A stretch of DNA of 64,000 nucleotides from Pseudochelatococcus contaminans (GTDB taxonomy: Bacteria; Pseudomonadota; Alphaproteobacteria; Rhizobiales; Beijerinckiaceae), in the NCBI RefSeq assembly GCF_014195635.1, contig NZ_JACICC010000001.1, forward strand, positions 1-64,000. The letters are read 5' to 3'. Positions 17,955-26,218 of this stretch are shown piece after piece (position 1 is the stretch's first letter; every line of letters begins with the position of its first letter). The notes under the pieces were generated by a model. The model saw nothing but the letters and a program-made list of their open reading frames with translations. It was not told where the DNA came from and did not search any database. The position numbers and the translations under genes were made by a program.

Positions 17955-18497
17955 TTACGGGCATTCGCGTGCGAGACGCTGCAATGCAGCACTGACGCCA
18001 GCAAGCGAATACTCGTCCGTAAGGCTCGAGCCACGGGCGGACGTCGATTTGACGGTCAGTTTCGATCCGCCGCGCATGGCCGCCAGCACGGCATTTTCCT
18101 GAGCGGCATCCTTCACCCATACGTTGGCGCCGGACGTGACGAGCGCGAATGTCGCGCCACCGTTCACGGTTGCCTGAGCGTCCTGCCCGGGGCGAGTGGG
18201 GAAGCCCATCACGAAGCTGATTTCGTTGCGGACATTTTCCTTCGGCCGCGACGACACGAACAGGTAAGCCGGGTCGCGGTTGAGGCCCGCTGGCAGGCGC
18301 ACCTTCGGCTGCGTCACCGCGTAACAGACTTTCGCGCCGCCCTGTTGCGACGTGTAAACGCTCCAGTCACTGAAAGTGCCTGCGAGCACGGAACCTGCCG
18401 GTGCCTGCGCCTGCGCCGGCCCAGCCGGCAATGCGATTGCGAGGACCGAAGCTGCGAAAACGCCCGCGAGGGCGCGTGTCGGAGTCAATCGTATCAT
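17955..18497 (-). CDS. Invasion-associated locus B (IalB) family protein
   Basis: A 180-aa exported protein of the IalB family (PF06776). The signal peptide is MIRLTPTRALAGVFAASVLA and onwards, cut near AQAQ. The mature domain has the typical FSDWSVYTSQQGGAKVCYAVTQPK start, a YLFVSSRP strand, EISFVMGFP, and a C-terminal VKSTSARGSSLTDEYSL segment ending in a second Cys. In Bartonella, IalB is linked to erythrocyte invasion, but the family is common in free-living alphaproteobacteria, so no virulence role is implied. A plausible ribosome site AGGGTAAG precedes ATG at 18497. Confidence 0.88.
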   Translation of the reverse strand: MIRLTPTRALAGVFAASVLAIALPAGPAQAQAPAGSVLAGTFSDWSVYTSQQGGAKVCYAVTQPKVRLPAGLNRDPAYLFVSSRPKENVRNEISFVMGFPTRPGQDAQATVNGGATFALVTSGANVWVKDAAQENAVLAAMRGGSKLTVKSTSARGSSLTDEYSLAGVSAALQRLARECP

Positions 18498-18886
18498 GGT
18501 CGCATCTTACCCTTTTCCAGCCGGCGCGCGCTGCCGGACTTCATGCCTGGTATCCATTCCGCACACGGCGGACCCTCGAAACCACAAAGGTGGCGTGATC
18601 CAAGCCATGACACGGGATGGTAAAATTTCTGTCACCGTCCGCGATAATGCTACAGGGTCAGGTCTTCAAAATGTGCAACCATGCCCCCGCCGACGCATCA
18701 TTCTGTCAGCAGGCTGGTTCCGTCTGCCCGGAAAGCGCTCTGGAACGCCGAGGTGCTATAGCCCTCAAATCCATCCAAAAAACGGCAAGCGCAGTGCGGT
18801 GGCAGCAAAAATTCTGACATGATTTCTGTCATGGCACCCTCTCCGCCGCCAGGGCGATCACAATCGGGCGAGCGCCATGGCATGAT
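18498..18886. other. Intergenic region between sulP and ialB
   Basis: This 389-bp gap lies downstream of the SulP gene and upstream of ialB, both on the minus strand. It presumably carries the ialB promoter. I see no gene and no strong hairpin with a T-run here. Confidence 0.4.
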
Positions 18887-20674
18887 TCAAGCCTGTGCAG
18901 CTTGTTCCTGCGCACGAATGGCCCGGACGGCCGCATGGGCATCGGCGACGGCATCGTCGATATTGGCCTTGAAATGCACCAGCGGGTGGCGCACCCCATG
19001 CAACAGCAGCGTGCGGCGCACACCCGGCCGGGCTCCGGAAATGGAAATCAGCGCCCCGCGCGCGTGGCCCTTGCGCACAAAGCTTTCGATGGTCGAAGCC
19101 GCCGTCGAATCAAGGAACGGCACGGCGGAGAAGTCGATCACATAAGCCTTGGGGCGGCGTGCGATCTGGTCCAGCGTCGTGCCGACACTCGCCGCGGCTC
19201 CAAAGAAGAACGCGCCGGAGATTCGCGACACCACGACATCGGGGTCGCTCGCCGCCGAGGTGTCGTAGGGCGCGAGCGTCCTGTCCTCGCCGACATCGGA
19301 TTGATCCTCGGTTCCCAACGACACCGAAGCGGCGTTCTCCACCTCCACGGACTGCGCCATGCGATGCAGAAACAGCAGCGCGCTGAGCGTGAAGCCAACC
19401 ACGATGCCTTCGACCAGATCGCGGAAAACCGTCAGCAGAAAAGTCGCCGTCAGCACCACGGCATCGCCGCGCGAGGCGCGCAGCAGCGTTGCCACGGCAT
19501 GTTTTTCCACCATGTTCCACGCCACCGTCGCCAGCACGCCCGCAAGCGCGGCCAACGGAATGAACGACGCCAGCGGCGCGGCGAGCAGGATGAACAGCAG
19601 CAGAAACACCGAATGCAGAATGCCGGCCATTGGCCCATAGGCACCCGCGCGCACGTTCGTAGCCGTGCGGGCAATCGTGCCCGTCACGCAGAAGCCGCCA
19701 AATAACGCCGAACCGACATTGGCCACCCCTTGCGCCACCAGCTCGCAATTGGAGCGATGCCGGCGCCCCGTCATCGTATCCGCAACCACGGCCGACAGCA
19801 GACTCTCGATGCTCCCCAGCAGCGTGAAAGCGATCGCCGCCGGCAGCACGGCAATGATCTTGTCAATGGAGAGCGTTGGCAACTGCGGCGCGGGGAGTGT
19901 CTGCGGAATACCGCCGAATCGCGTGCCGATGGTATCCACCGGCAGATCGAACGCCCACGTCACCACGGCGGCCAGCGCCACGGCGATGAGCAGACCCGGC
20001 ATGCGCGGCCTGTATTCCCGCAGCCCGATGATGATGACGATGGTCGCCGCCGCAAGCAGGAAGGAGGGCACGCTGAAAGTCGGCATGGCATCGGCCAGCG
20101 CCGCCAGTTTCTCGAAAATCGGCGACGGCTCGGGACCGGAAAGCGTGAGCCCGAACAGATCCTTGATCTGGCTGGCGAAAATGATAACCGCAATACCGGC
20201 GGAGAACCCGACCGTGACTGGATAGGGAATGTATTTGATGAACGTGCCAAGCTGAAGGAAGCCGACAACAGCCAGCAGAATGCCCGACAGCAGCGTGGCC
20301 AGAATGAGCCCCTCGATGCCCTGCGTGCTCACCGTGGTCGCGACCAGCACGATGAATGCACCTGCCGGGCCGCCGATCTGGAAGCGGCTGCCGCCCAGCA
20401 GCGACACCAGAAAGCCGCCGATGATCGCCGTATACAGCCCGCGATCCGGCCCAACACCAGAGGCGATGGCAATGGCCATCGACAGGGGAAGCGCAACGAT
20501 GGCGACCGTGAGGCCCGCAATGGCGTCGGCCTTGAAATTGGAGAGCGTGTACCCCTCTCGCATCACGGTGATGAACTTGGGCGTGAACAGCTCCACGAAC
20601 GACGGCCCGTCCGGAACGTGCTGCCTGGAATCGCCGCGCGATGCCGAAGACGTTTCTCTCGGATGCGATGACAT
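18887..20674 (-). CDS. SulP family inorganic anion transporter
   Basis: A 595-aa SLC26/SulP-type transporter. Multiple hydrophobic helices fill residues about 45-420. They include the SulP signatures ADAIAGLTVAIVALPLSMA and GLYTAIIGGFLVSLLGGS, and IGGPAGAFIVLVA in TM3. A C-terminal cytoplasmic STAS domain (about 480-590) has YVIDFSAVPFLDSTAASTIE with the Ser of the anti-sigma-antagonist motif. Substrates in the family include sulfate, bicarbonate and C4-dicarboxylates; this sequence alone does not decide. ATG at 20674 gives the normal family N-terminus; in-frame codons upstream do not look like protein. It follows an XRE regulator gene on the same strand, probably its regulator. Confidence 0.93.
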   Translation of the reverse strand: MSSHPRETSSASRGDSRQHVPDGPSFVELFTPKFITVMREGYTLSNFKADAIAGLTVAIVALPLSMAIAIASGVGPDRGLYTAIIGGFLVSLLGGSRFQIGGPAGAFIVLVATTVSTQGIEGLILATLLSGILLAVVGFLQLGTFIKYIPYPVTVGFSAGIAVIIFASQIKDLFGLTLSGPEPSPIFEKLAALADAMPTFSVPSFLLAAATIVIIIGLREYRPRMPGLLIAVALAAVVTWAFDLPVDTIGTRFGGIPQTLPAPQLPTLSIDKIIAVLPAAIAFTLLGSIESLLSAVVADTMTGRRHRSNCELVAQGVANVGSALFGGFCVTGTIARTATNVRAGAYGPMAGILHSVFLLLFILLAAPLASFIPLAALAGVLATVAWNMVEKHAVATLLRASRGDAVVLTATFLLTVFRDLVEGIVVGFTLSALLFLHRMAQSVEVENAASVSLGTEDQSDVGEDRTLAPYDTSAASDPDVVVSRISGAFFFGAAASVGTTLDQIARRPKAYVIDFSAVPFLDSTAASTIESFVRKGHARGALISISGARPGVRRTLLLHGVRHPLVHFKANIDDAVADAHAAVRAIRAQEQAAQA

Positions 20675-20930
20675 GACGCTCACTCCCGCGCGCCGCCGTA
20701 TCCAGCGGCACCCTGCCTGATAGCTGCTCCACCCGGTCGTTCCGACAATTTGCGGACCAACGACACATGGCCAAAGACCGACCGGTTTGCCGAATGCGCG
20801 ACGGATCGTCGGATCCTGAAAGGCCCACGGCACCGGCAAGCCGGAGCAGCGGAGGAGGCGGCGGTCGCCGAGAGACGGCGTCTGCGGTTGCCTGCATCGC
20901 TCGCGATACCGGCAGCCGCAGTTTATTGAT

Positions 20931-21203
20931 TCAACTCGTCGAACTCCGAGCGGCCTGCGGCTCCTTCAGCCTCACGCCGCGCCCGCCTTCCGGGCTGGGT
21001 GCATGATCGGCGATGAGCACGATGCCGGCGCGATCGAACGCTTCGATCACTTTGGTCAGCGTATCGACGACTCCGCGAACATTCCCCTCGCTTGCCTCCA
21101 TCCGCTGGATAGTCGGCAAGGAAACGCCCGCCAGCTCGGCGAGCTGGCGCTGGTCGATTCCGAGAAGGGCGCGGGCGGCGCGCATCTGAGCGGCGCTGAT
21201 CAC
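20931..21203 (-). CDS. Small XRE-family helix-turn-helix regulator upstream of sulP
   Basis: A 90-aa DNA-binding protein. The opening MISAAQMRAARALLGIDQRQ and then LAELAGVSLPTIQRMEAS form a textbook XRE helix-turn-helix. The tail ends with IVLIADHA...GGRGVRLK, a conserved pattern of this small family in rhizobia, where members often precede a SulP gene. The start is GTG at 21203, matching the family N-terminus. The sulP start lies 256 bp downstream. A near-consensus promoter and operator-like palindromes lie just upstream, pointing to autoregulation. Confidence 0.88.
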   Translation of the reverse strand: MISAAQMRAARALLGIDQRQLAELAGVSLPTIQRMEASEGNVRGVVDTLTKVIEAFDRAGIVLIADHAPSPEGGRGVRLKEPQAARSSTS

Positions 21204-21233
21204 ACGAGGAATCCGATATCAATCATTCGAAAA

Positions 21234-21262
21234 GCTATATCACCCATCATAAGTGATGTCAA
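21234..21262 (-). promoter_or_regulatory. Sigma-70-type promoter of the XRE-sulP unit
   Basis: On the minus strand, TTGACA (21257-21262) is followed by exactly 17 bases and TATAGC (21234-21239). This is close to the vegetative consensus and lies about 30 nt before the GTG start of the XRE gene. Confidence 0.75.
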
Positions 21263-21287
21263 AAACATCATTGTTAAATTTATTAAC
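21254..21287. promoter_or_regulatory. Operator-like palindromes overlapping the XRE-sulP promoter
   Basis: TGATGT and ACATCA (21254-21259 and 21265-21270) form an inverted repeat with a 5-nt centre that covers the -35 element. Next to it, GTTAA-ATTTA-TTAAC (21273-21287) is a second perfect inverted repeat. Placement over and upstream of the -35 fits binding by the small XRE protein encoded just downstream. Confidence 0.55.
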
Positions 21288-21549
21288 ATGAAAAGGGGTG
21301 CATCAGGTCCATGGAGACTATCGGAACAGCCGGGGGATACGATGCTGTGAAGGCCGCGACTCTCAAGGCTGGATACGGCCTTGCGGTGGAACCTCGCTCC
21401 GATTGACGCGTTATTTTTGGTAAGAGGCATCGTTCAATGAATCGAAGCTTGATCATGGCTTCATTCTTCTGGACAATGATGCCTGTTCCTTATGCAGGAT
21501 GGGATTTGCCGCATGGCAACTCCATCGACGTGCTTTTCGGGAGGTTGAC

Positions 21550-21759
21550 ATGACGGCATCACACCACGGCCCCATCGACGACGACTCCAACGGCCGGTCG
21601 AAAGAGGAAGCAGATGAGCGGCTCGATGAAGAGCTGGAGGACAGCTTTCCTGCGAGCGATCCGCCGGCTGCCATCAGCCCCGGTTCTGGTGAAGATCCCA
21701 AGCTTGGTGACGATGCCCCGCGCAAGGAACATCCGAGCAAGAATAACCCACCAGCCTGA
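21550..21759 (+). CDS. Small acidic hydrophilic protein
   Basis: A 69-aa protein rich in Asp, Glu, Ser and Pro, with the central pattern DERLDEELEDSFPASDPPA. Short proteins with this ELEDSFPASDPP core are widespread in Hyphomicrobiales and have no assigned function. There is no signal peptide or membrane segment, and the protein is probably intrinsically disordered. ATG at 21550 is chosen because GGGAGG lies at the right distance upstream and the conserved part follows. A strong terminator follows the stop. Confidence 0.78.
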   Translation: MTASHHGPIDDDSNGRSKEEADERLDEELEDSFPASDPPAAISPGSGEDPKLGDDAPRKEHPSKNNPPA

Positions 21760-21780
21760 CGGCACTGTCATTTAGAAACA

Positions 21781-21820
21781 AAAATCCGCCGGAGACGACA
21801 AATGTCTCCGGCGGATTTTT
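21781..21820 (+). terminator. Bidirectional Rho-independent terminator
   Basis: A perfect 16-bp inverted repeat (21781-21796 with 21804-21819) with a 7-nt loop is flanked by an A-run and a T-run. It serves the small acidic protein gene on the plus strand and could also stop transcription from the convergent minus-strand gene ending at 21941. Confidence 0.9.
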
Positions 21821-21828
21821 CATATGGT

Positions 21829-21876
21829 CTAGAGCATTTCGGCATTTCGTTGAAACGCAGAAGTGCTCTATCTTAT
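21829..21876 (-). repeat. Dispersed palindromic intergenic repeat, copy 2
   Basis: The inverse-oriented partner of 5698-5741. Here the palindrome is better preserved: AGAGCA at the left and TGCTCT at the right, with imperfectly complementary arms of about 18 bases. It lies in a convergent intergenic space next to a terminator. Confidence 0.75.
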
Positions 21877-21940
21877 TGGTTTTACGCGTTTTCTTCACGC
21901 AAAGCGGTATCCACTTTGCTTGAAAACGCTTTAATGACGA

Positions 21941-22357
21941 TTAGCGATGCCATCCGCCGGGATCAAACGTCCACTGGTTGCCACGCTGCACCCACCGTGG
22001 GTCGCGGTGACGATAGCCGGGGCGTTCGCGCACCCACTGCCCCGAAACCCATACATGGCTCCGGCGGCGGTTATCCCAAGACCAATATCCCGGAACCCAC
22101 ACGTGGCCACGCCGCGGAGGCGGACGACGCTCCCGGCGCGGTGCGGGCGGCGGCGGCATTCTGCCACGACCGCCTTGAGGACCGCCTTGGGGGGCACCTT
22201 GTGGACCGCGATGCGGCGGCGGGCCGGAGGGCCTTGAACCCGGACCGGGGCCGGGACCATAATGCTGCTGTGCCTGCGCAGTTGCCGCTACACCCGCAAG
22301 CGGGGCAGCAATGCCTGCCAGCAAAATCGCGTTGAGAAAAGACCGTCTCGATACCAT
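21941..22357 (-). CDS. Exported Pro/Gly/Arg-rich protein with YXWGXW-type repeats
   Basis: A 138-aa secreted protein. A signal peptide (MVSRRSFLNAILLAGIAAPL onward, with a twin-Arg near the N-terminus) leads to a low-complexity Gly/Pro/Gln/Arg region. The C-terminal third contains two copies of a WVPGYW/WVSGQW motif with DNRRR and HRDPRW spacing, as in the YXWGXW repeat family of bacterial envelope proteins. Function is unknown. ATG at 22357 has AGGGAGA five bases upstream. It is convergent with the small acidic protein gene. Confidence 0.78.
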   Translation of the reverse strand: MVSRRSFLNAILLAGIAAPLAGVAATAQAQQHYGPGPGPGSRPSGPPPHRGPQGAPQGGPQGGRGRMPPPPAPRRERRPPPRRGHVWVPGYWSWDNRRRSHVWVSGQWVRERPGYRHRDPRWVQRGNQWTFDPGGWHR

Positions 22358-22806
22358 GCTGCTCTCCCTATCGAAACACACCAGAGCACCAGATGTTCTG
22401 ATGACATCAGGCCACGCGCTCCAGTTGCCGCATTTGACTGCAATTCGCGTTCAACTCGATGGATCGGCTTGAACGTCGACTGCCCTGAACAGACGCCACG
22501 CCGAACAAAAAAGCGTTCAGTCGTTATGTATCAGTATTCCGCCAGAATCGTACGAAAGAATGGCAGAAGCAACGCATGAAGAAGAATGACAAGAATTTAA
22601 TATTTGAATAAGATAGCAGGCAATATTTTACTTTTTGTTAATATTAAATGGCCTGAGCTTGTCTGTTCTGACGATATCTTCAGGCACGGTAACAGCTATC
22701 CTGCCCTGAAATATCCGGACGGCGGCCGCAGACCGGGGATCGGCAAAACCCTCCCCACGCGCCCGAAAGCTTTTCGAGCGCGCAAGTTTCCGAAGCGGAG
22801 GGGAGA
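22358..22806. other. 449-bp intergenic region
   Basis: The region lies between the DUF2865 gene's stop and the start of the YXWGXW-repeat gene. Its middle (22500-22690) is AT-richer than usual. Apart from the hairpin at 22758-22782, I see no gene or clear promoter. Confidence 0.4.
22758..22782 (-). terminator. Terminator-like hairpin after the DUF2865 gene
   Basis: Arms 22758-22768 and 22772-22782 pair over 11 positions with one mismatch around a 3-nt loop. It lies about 25 nt after the stop on the minus strand. The run beyond it in that direction is G-rich and then TTTT, so it is a moderate candidate. Confidence 0.5.
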
Positions 22807-24075
22807 CTAATTGCGGTGAGGCGTCTCTGGCGTCGGGATGAGGTAAGGCGCAACGACGCGGACATTTCGCCGACCGCCATCGGGTGAGGTCGCCGAAATC
22901 AGCATCCCTTCCCGACGCGAGATGGTTGCACCCGCATCTGTAAGGCCGGGGCCGATACCCGCTGATTCACCCCCGGCCGTGGGAACGGCGGCGGCATCGG
23001 CGATATCCTCGGCATCGGCCGCCGTGTCGGCCTGAGAAACGCGCGACGCCGACCGCGCTCCGGCAGGACGGGACAGCTCCCGTGCCTTTTCAGCCGTTAC
23101 GACGATATCGCTTTCCTGCGGCGCGATCAGCGACTGCGCGGCTTGCAGCGCGTGTTCCCAGGTTTCGCCCTGTTGCAGGCAAGCTGCCTCGGGAACGAGA
23201 CGTTTTTGATAAGCACGCGCATTCGGCAACGAGCTGTAGGGCACTCCGGATGCGCTCTGGGCGCGCTCGATGGTGCCGCCCTGCGACATGAAGAACAGTT
23301 CCGTGCGGGTTGCCGGGCACTGCGCCTGACAGACCTGCTGCGCTTGCGCAACACCCTGGAAGGGGCCGCCAAGCGGGAAAAAGAACCCGTCCGCCAGCCT
23401 GACGCAAACAGGCTGCGAACCGCCCGAAGCGCGCTCCTCGCGCGGGGCTTCAGGAAGAGCGTTGCTGACGTCTGCCTGCGGCATTTCCGGCGGGTAGTCG
23501 CTCTCCTGCGGGCTACCGAAAATACGCTCGAAGAAGCCGCGCGGCCGCTCCGGCACGTTGGCGCAGTGGCGATCGAGCGCGGCTTGCAATTGCCGCCGCC
23601 GCGCCTGGTTGCGCGGCCCACCCCCGAGCCTGTCGGCATAGGCCAGCATCTCGTTCAGGTTGGACTGCATCTGCTGCATGTGCGCGCGCAGCGGGGCGCA
23701 CTCGCCGGGCGTGCGGAAGTTGTCGGTACGGGTGCAACCGATCTGGTTGAAATAGGCGCGGGTGCGATCAAGCTCGCCGCGCTGACGTTGCGCCGCCACG
23801 AGATATTCCTGCGCGCGGGGATCGACGCCACGCGACAGACCGTTGAGTTCTGCACGATAGGCAGAGCAATCGATGGCCTGCGCAGCAGCCCCGCCGACAC
23901 CGGCTGTGGTTATCGCAAGGAACGTCAGAATACCGAACAGGCGGGAGTGTGCTGCCAATCGGAAGCGCCCTGCCAAGCCAGAGGATGCGGGGAGAAGCCG
24001 TTCCCGTGCTGCCTGACGCATTGATGTCTGCCTGATCGATTCTGTGGCCACGTATCTGCTCGACGTCCGGTTCAT
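22807..24075 (-). CDS. DUF2865 domain-containing exported protein
   Basis: A 422-aa envelope protein. A long basic N-terminus precedes the signal hydrophobic stretch LFGILTFLAITTAGVGGAAA, ending near AQA. The mature region starts with a Cys-containing helical part (IDCSAYRAELNGLSRG, QIGCTRTDNFRTPGECAPLR, MQSNLNEMLAYADRLGG). It then has the DUF2865 core: VCVRLADGFFFPLGG, QVCQAQCPATRTELFFMSQGG and a PYSSLPNARAYQKR segment. An Ala/Asp-rich C-terminus follows. The family occurs in Hyphomicrobiales and is probably a periplasmic or cell-wall-associated protein; function is unknown. ATG at 24075 is preferred over an in-frame TTG at 24087. Confidence 0.85.
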   Translation of the reverse strand: MNRTSSRYVATESIRQTSMRQAARERLLPASSGLAGRFRLAAHSRLFGILTFLAITTAGVGGAAAQAIDCSAYRAELNGLSRGVDPRAQEYLVAAQRQRGELDRTRAYFNQIGCTRTDNFRTPGECAPLRAHMQQMQSNLNEMLAYADRLGGGPRNQARRRQLQAALDRHCANVPERPRGFFERIFGSPQESDYPPEMPQADVSNALPEAPREERASGGSQPVCVRLADGFFFPLGGPFQGVAQAQQVCQAQCPATRTELFFMSQGGTIERAQSASGVPYSSLPNARAYQKRLVPEAACLQQGETWEHALQAAQSLIAPQESDIVVTAEKARELSRPAGARSASRVSQADTAADAEDIADAAAVPTAGGESAGIGPGLTDAGATISRREGMLISATSPDGGRRNVRVVAPYLIPTPETPHRN

Positions 24076-24367
24076 GCGAAAACTCAAGGCAGGCAGCCCC
24101 CATGCCTGCCGATGTCCTGCCTTAGCATCCAGTTTATATGCTTAACCAGCTTTTCCGTAGCTTGTCTTCTGACAAAGCCGCGGTCATGCACAGCAGGATG
24201 ACCGTCGCATCCCCGGCATATCCGGGATTTACGCGCCGTCGCCGGGGCACACACGGCGACGATCACAATCTCTTGCGCCGGCATGCGGCGGGATAACGTA
24301 TGCTGCGAGAAAGCGATTCACCGCTCATGACGCTTTCCTGACGCCATGCTCCCCTCTGCCGAAACCG

Positions 24368-24871
24368 TCAGACTTCGGGAAAGCGGGACGGGCGCTTGTC
24401 CACAGTGTCGTGCTCGGCGCTGTCGATGCCGGCCCGCTCCAGAAGATGGGCCATGATTCGCTCGAATGCGGCGAGATCGTCCTCCGGCAACCCGGCGGTC
24501 AGGTTCTGAGAGTGTTCGAGCGCTGCGGGCACGATCAGCGCATAGGTGTTCGCGCCGGCTTCCGTCAGCGACAGGAAGGCCTCGCGCCGGTCGCGCTCGT
24601 TGGCGCGGCGCACCAGCAGGCCCCGCTCCTCCAGCGTTGCAACGGCACGGGAGACCTTCGTCTTGTGCATCTGGCTGTGCGCGCCTATGTCGCGGGCCGT
24701 CATCGGGCCGAATTCGCCGAGCGTGGCGATCAGCCGCCACTCGGGAATGCCGAAACCGAAGCGCTCGTTATAGAGCCGATCGAGGCCCCCGGCCACGACA
24801 TGCGCGAGGACGTTGAGGCGGAAAGGCAGAAAGCGGCTCAGCGCCAGCGGTTCTGCGGGAGTGTCCGTCAT
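24368..24871 (-). CDS. MarR-family transcriptional regulator
   Basis: A 167-aa winged-helix regulator. The MarR fold is visible: a helical N-terminus (LPFRLNVLAHVVAGGLDRLY), then FGIPEWRLIATLGEFGPMTARDIGAHSQMHKTKVSRAV (recognition region), and the wing RRANERDRREAFLSLTEAG. C-terminal dimer helices follow. Its ligand and target cannot be read from the sequence. ATG at 24871 is chosen; an in-frame ATG at 24904 would add 11 residues. No adjacent transporter or efflux gene suggests a target. The creA gene is divergent to it. Confidence 0.88.
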   Translation of the reverse strand: MTDTPAEPLALSRFLPFRLNVLAHVVAGGLDRLYNERFGFGIPEWRLIATLGEFGPMTARDIGAHSQMHKTKVSRAVATLEERGLLVRRANERDRREAFLSLTEAGANTYALIVPAALEHSQNLTAGLPEDDLAAFERIMAHLLERAGIDSAEHDTVDKRPSRFPEV

Positions 24872-25156
24872 GCTGCCAGACCTTGCAAGATGTGTTTGAA
24901 TCATGCCCGCCGCGAGTAGAGAACGGGCATGCCTCAAGGGTAGCTGTGAAAACAACTTCAATGAAATAACGCGATCGCCGCCTTGCGGCAATCCCGCCCC
25001 GGACACATCTGCAGCAAATACGCGGCTCCCGGCGCATACCGGACGCCGTAACGGCCGCCCGGCAGCCGGGAAACGCGGGCGCGGGCCGGGTTTTTGCTGT
25101 ATGAGTTTGCTGCCAGAGCCGGAGAGCCCCGCCTCCGATCAGCCGTGGAGAAGTCG

Positions 25157-25750
25157 ATGCCCCTCTCATCCGCTCGTCAATCGTTCAGCCGCCTCGCCTA
25201 TCGTGGCCTCGCCGCGCTCGCAACCGCCGGCAGGGACAGGTTGCTAGCGCCCATGCTGCTGGCGTTGGCGCTGATGCTGCCCCTCGGCGGCGCGACAGCG
25301 TGGGCAGATGGCCCGGACCTCATTTTCAAGAAATCCACGGTGTGGAAAATGCTGACGCCAGACCACAAGCTCGCGGTGTACGGCATCGACGACCCGGTCG
25401 TGTCCGGCGTCGCCTGCCATTTCACCACACCGGAAAAGGGTGGGCTGGGGGGCTTCTTCGGGGTGTCCGAAGAAGTGTCGGACATCTCATTGTCCTGCCA
25501 CCAGACCGGGCCGATTTCTTTCAACGAGAAATTCGAGCAGGGCGATGTCGTGTTCAGCGAACGCCGCTCGCTGCTCTTCAAGCGCATGCAGATCGTCCGT
25601 GGCTGCGATGAGAAGCGCAACACGCTGATCTACCTTGTATATTCCGACAAGCTCATCGAGGGATCGCCCAAGAACGCCACCTCCGCCGTGCCGGTCACGC
25701 CTTGGGGCGGCGGCGAGGCCCAGCGCTGCGCCGACTGGCTGAAGCGGTGA
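25157..25750 (+). CDS. creA: CreA family protein
   Basis: A 197-aa CreA-family protein (PF05981). A basic N-terminus and hydrophobic stretch (LLALALMLPLGGATAWA) form the signal peptide. The mature domain shows the family order: DLIFKKSTVWKMLTPDHKL, VYGIDDPVVSGVACHFTT, a Cys-containing DISLSCHQTGPI, FSERRSLLFKRMQIVRGCDEKRNTLIYLVYSDKLIEGSPKN (split here only for description), and a C-terminal Cys. The function is unknown and the protein is thought to be periplasmic. ATG at 25157 has GGAGAAG upstream; the longer in-frame start is less likely. Confidence 0.9.
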   Translation: MPLSSARQSFSRLAYRGLAALATAGRDRLLAPMLLALALMLPLGGATAWADGPDLIFKKSTVWKMLTPDHKLAVYGIDDPVVSGVACHFTTPEKGGLGGFFGVSEEVSDISLSCHQTGPISFNEKFEQGDVVFSERRSLLFKRMQIVRGCDEKRNTLIYLVYSDKLIEGSPKNATSAVPVTPWGGGEAQRCADWLKR

Positions 25751-25863
25751 ACAACTGCATTATCCGCATGATCGGAAATTGCAGAGCCTTGCCATCGATA
25801 TTTGCATTTGTTACAAAACTGCGTCGCTGGGCGTGATGATCCGGCTTTCAGGAGGATGTGAGC

Positions 25864-25992
25864 GTGGTCGTCTCCCGCTCCCGTGGTGCGTTCAAGGCTC
25901 TGGCCGCCGGCATTGTTGCCGAGGCCGGCATGCGCTCGCGCCCGCCGCATTCCTCGCTGCTTCTCCCCCTTCTTCTCCTTAGCTGCCCCTGA
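25864..25992 (+). CDS. leuL: Leucine-rich leader peptide of leuA
   Basis: A short frame of 42 codons that ends LLLPLLLLSCP, so seven of eight consecutive codons are leucine (CTG CTT CTC CCC CTT CTT CTC CTT). It stops 226 bp before leuA. GTG at 25864 has AGGAGG eight bases upstream; an in-frame ATG at 25930 with GAGG upstream would give a 20-aa version. Clustered Leu codons before a leucine biosynthesis gene are the mark of ribosome-mediated attenuation: a ribosome stalled for lack of charged tRNA-Leu would change folding of the RNA just downstream. The symbol is used by analogy with enteric leuL. Confidence 0.72.
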   Translation: MVVSRSRGAFKALAAGIVAEAGMRSRPPHSSLLLPLLLLSCP

Positions 25993-26113
25993 GGGCTGGC
26001 CGGGTTTTGCCCTGGCCTTCAGGGGGCATTCGACGGCGGCGCACCGCTCCGGCGTGCCGACGCATTTTCCGGCAAACCCGGGGACATGACGTCCCTGTCC
26101 CAGTCCCGGAGCG
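25984..26113 (+). promoter_or_regulatory. Probable leuA attenuator region
   Basis: A long hairpin (25984-25999 with 26012-26028, one bulged G and some G-U pairs) begins inside the last codons of the leader peptide. Downstream, CGCTCCGG (26045-26052) can pair with CCGGAGCG (26106-26113), and GGGAC/GTCCC at about 26081-26095 forms a nested stem. There is no clear T-run, so the attenuation mode (termination or translation) is undecided. Confidence 0.5.
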
Positions 26114-26218
26114 CTTGTCCAGCGGATGACACCATCTCATCGACAGGAAGGCGCCCGATATCGAAATGATCTCATCCCGCCGCAGGCGACAGATCGATTC
26201 TTGAAGAAAGACCGGCTC

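Larger units (their letters stand above)
21204..21549. other. Divergent intergenic region, XRE gene / small acidic protein gene
   Basis: A 346-bp gap. The left 90 bp holds the XRE-sulP promoter and operator-like repeats. The remainder must contain the promoter of the small acidic protein gene. No further gene is supported. Confidence 0.5.
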
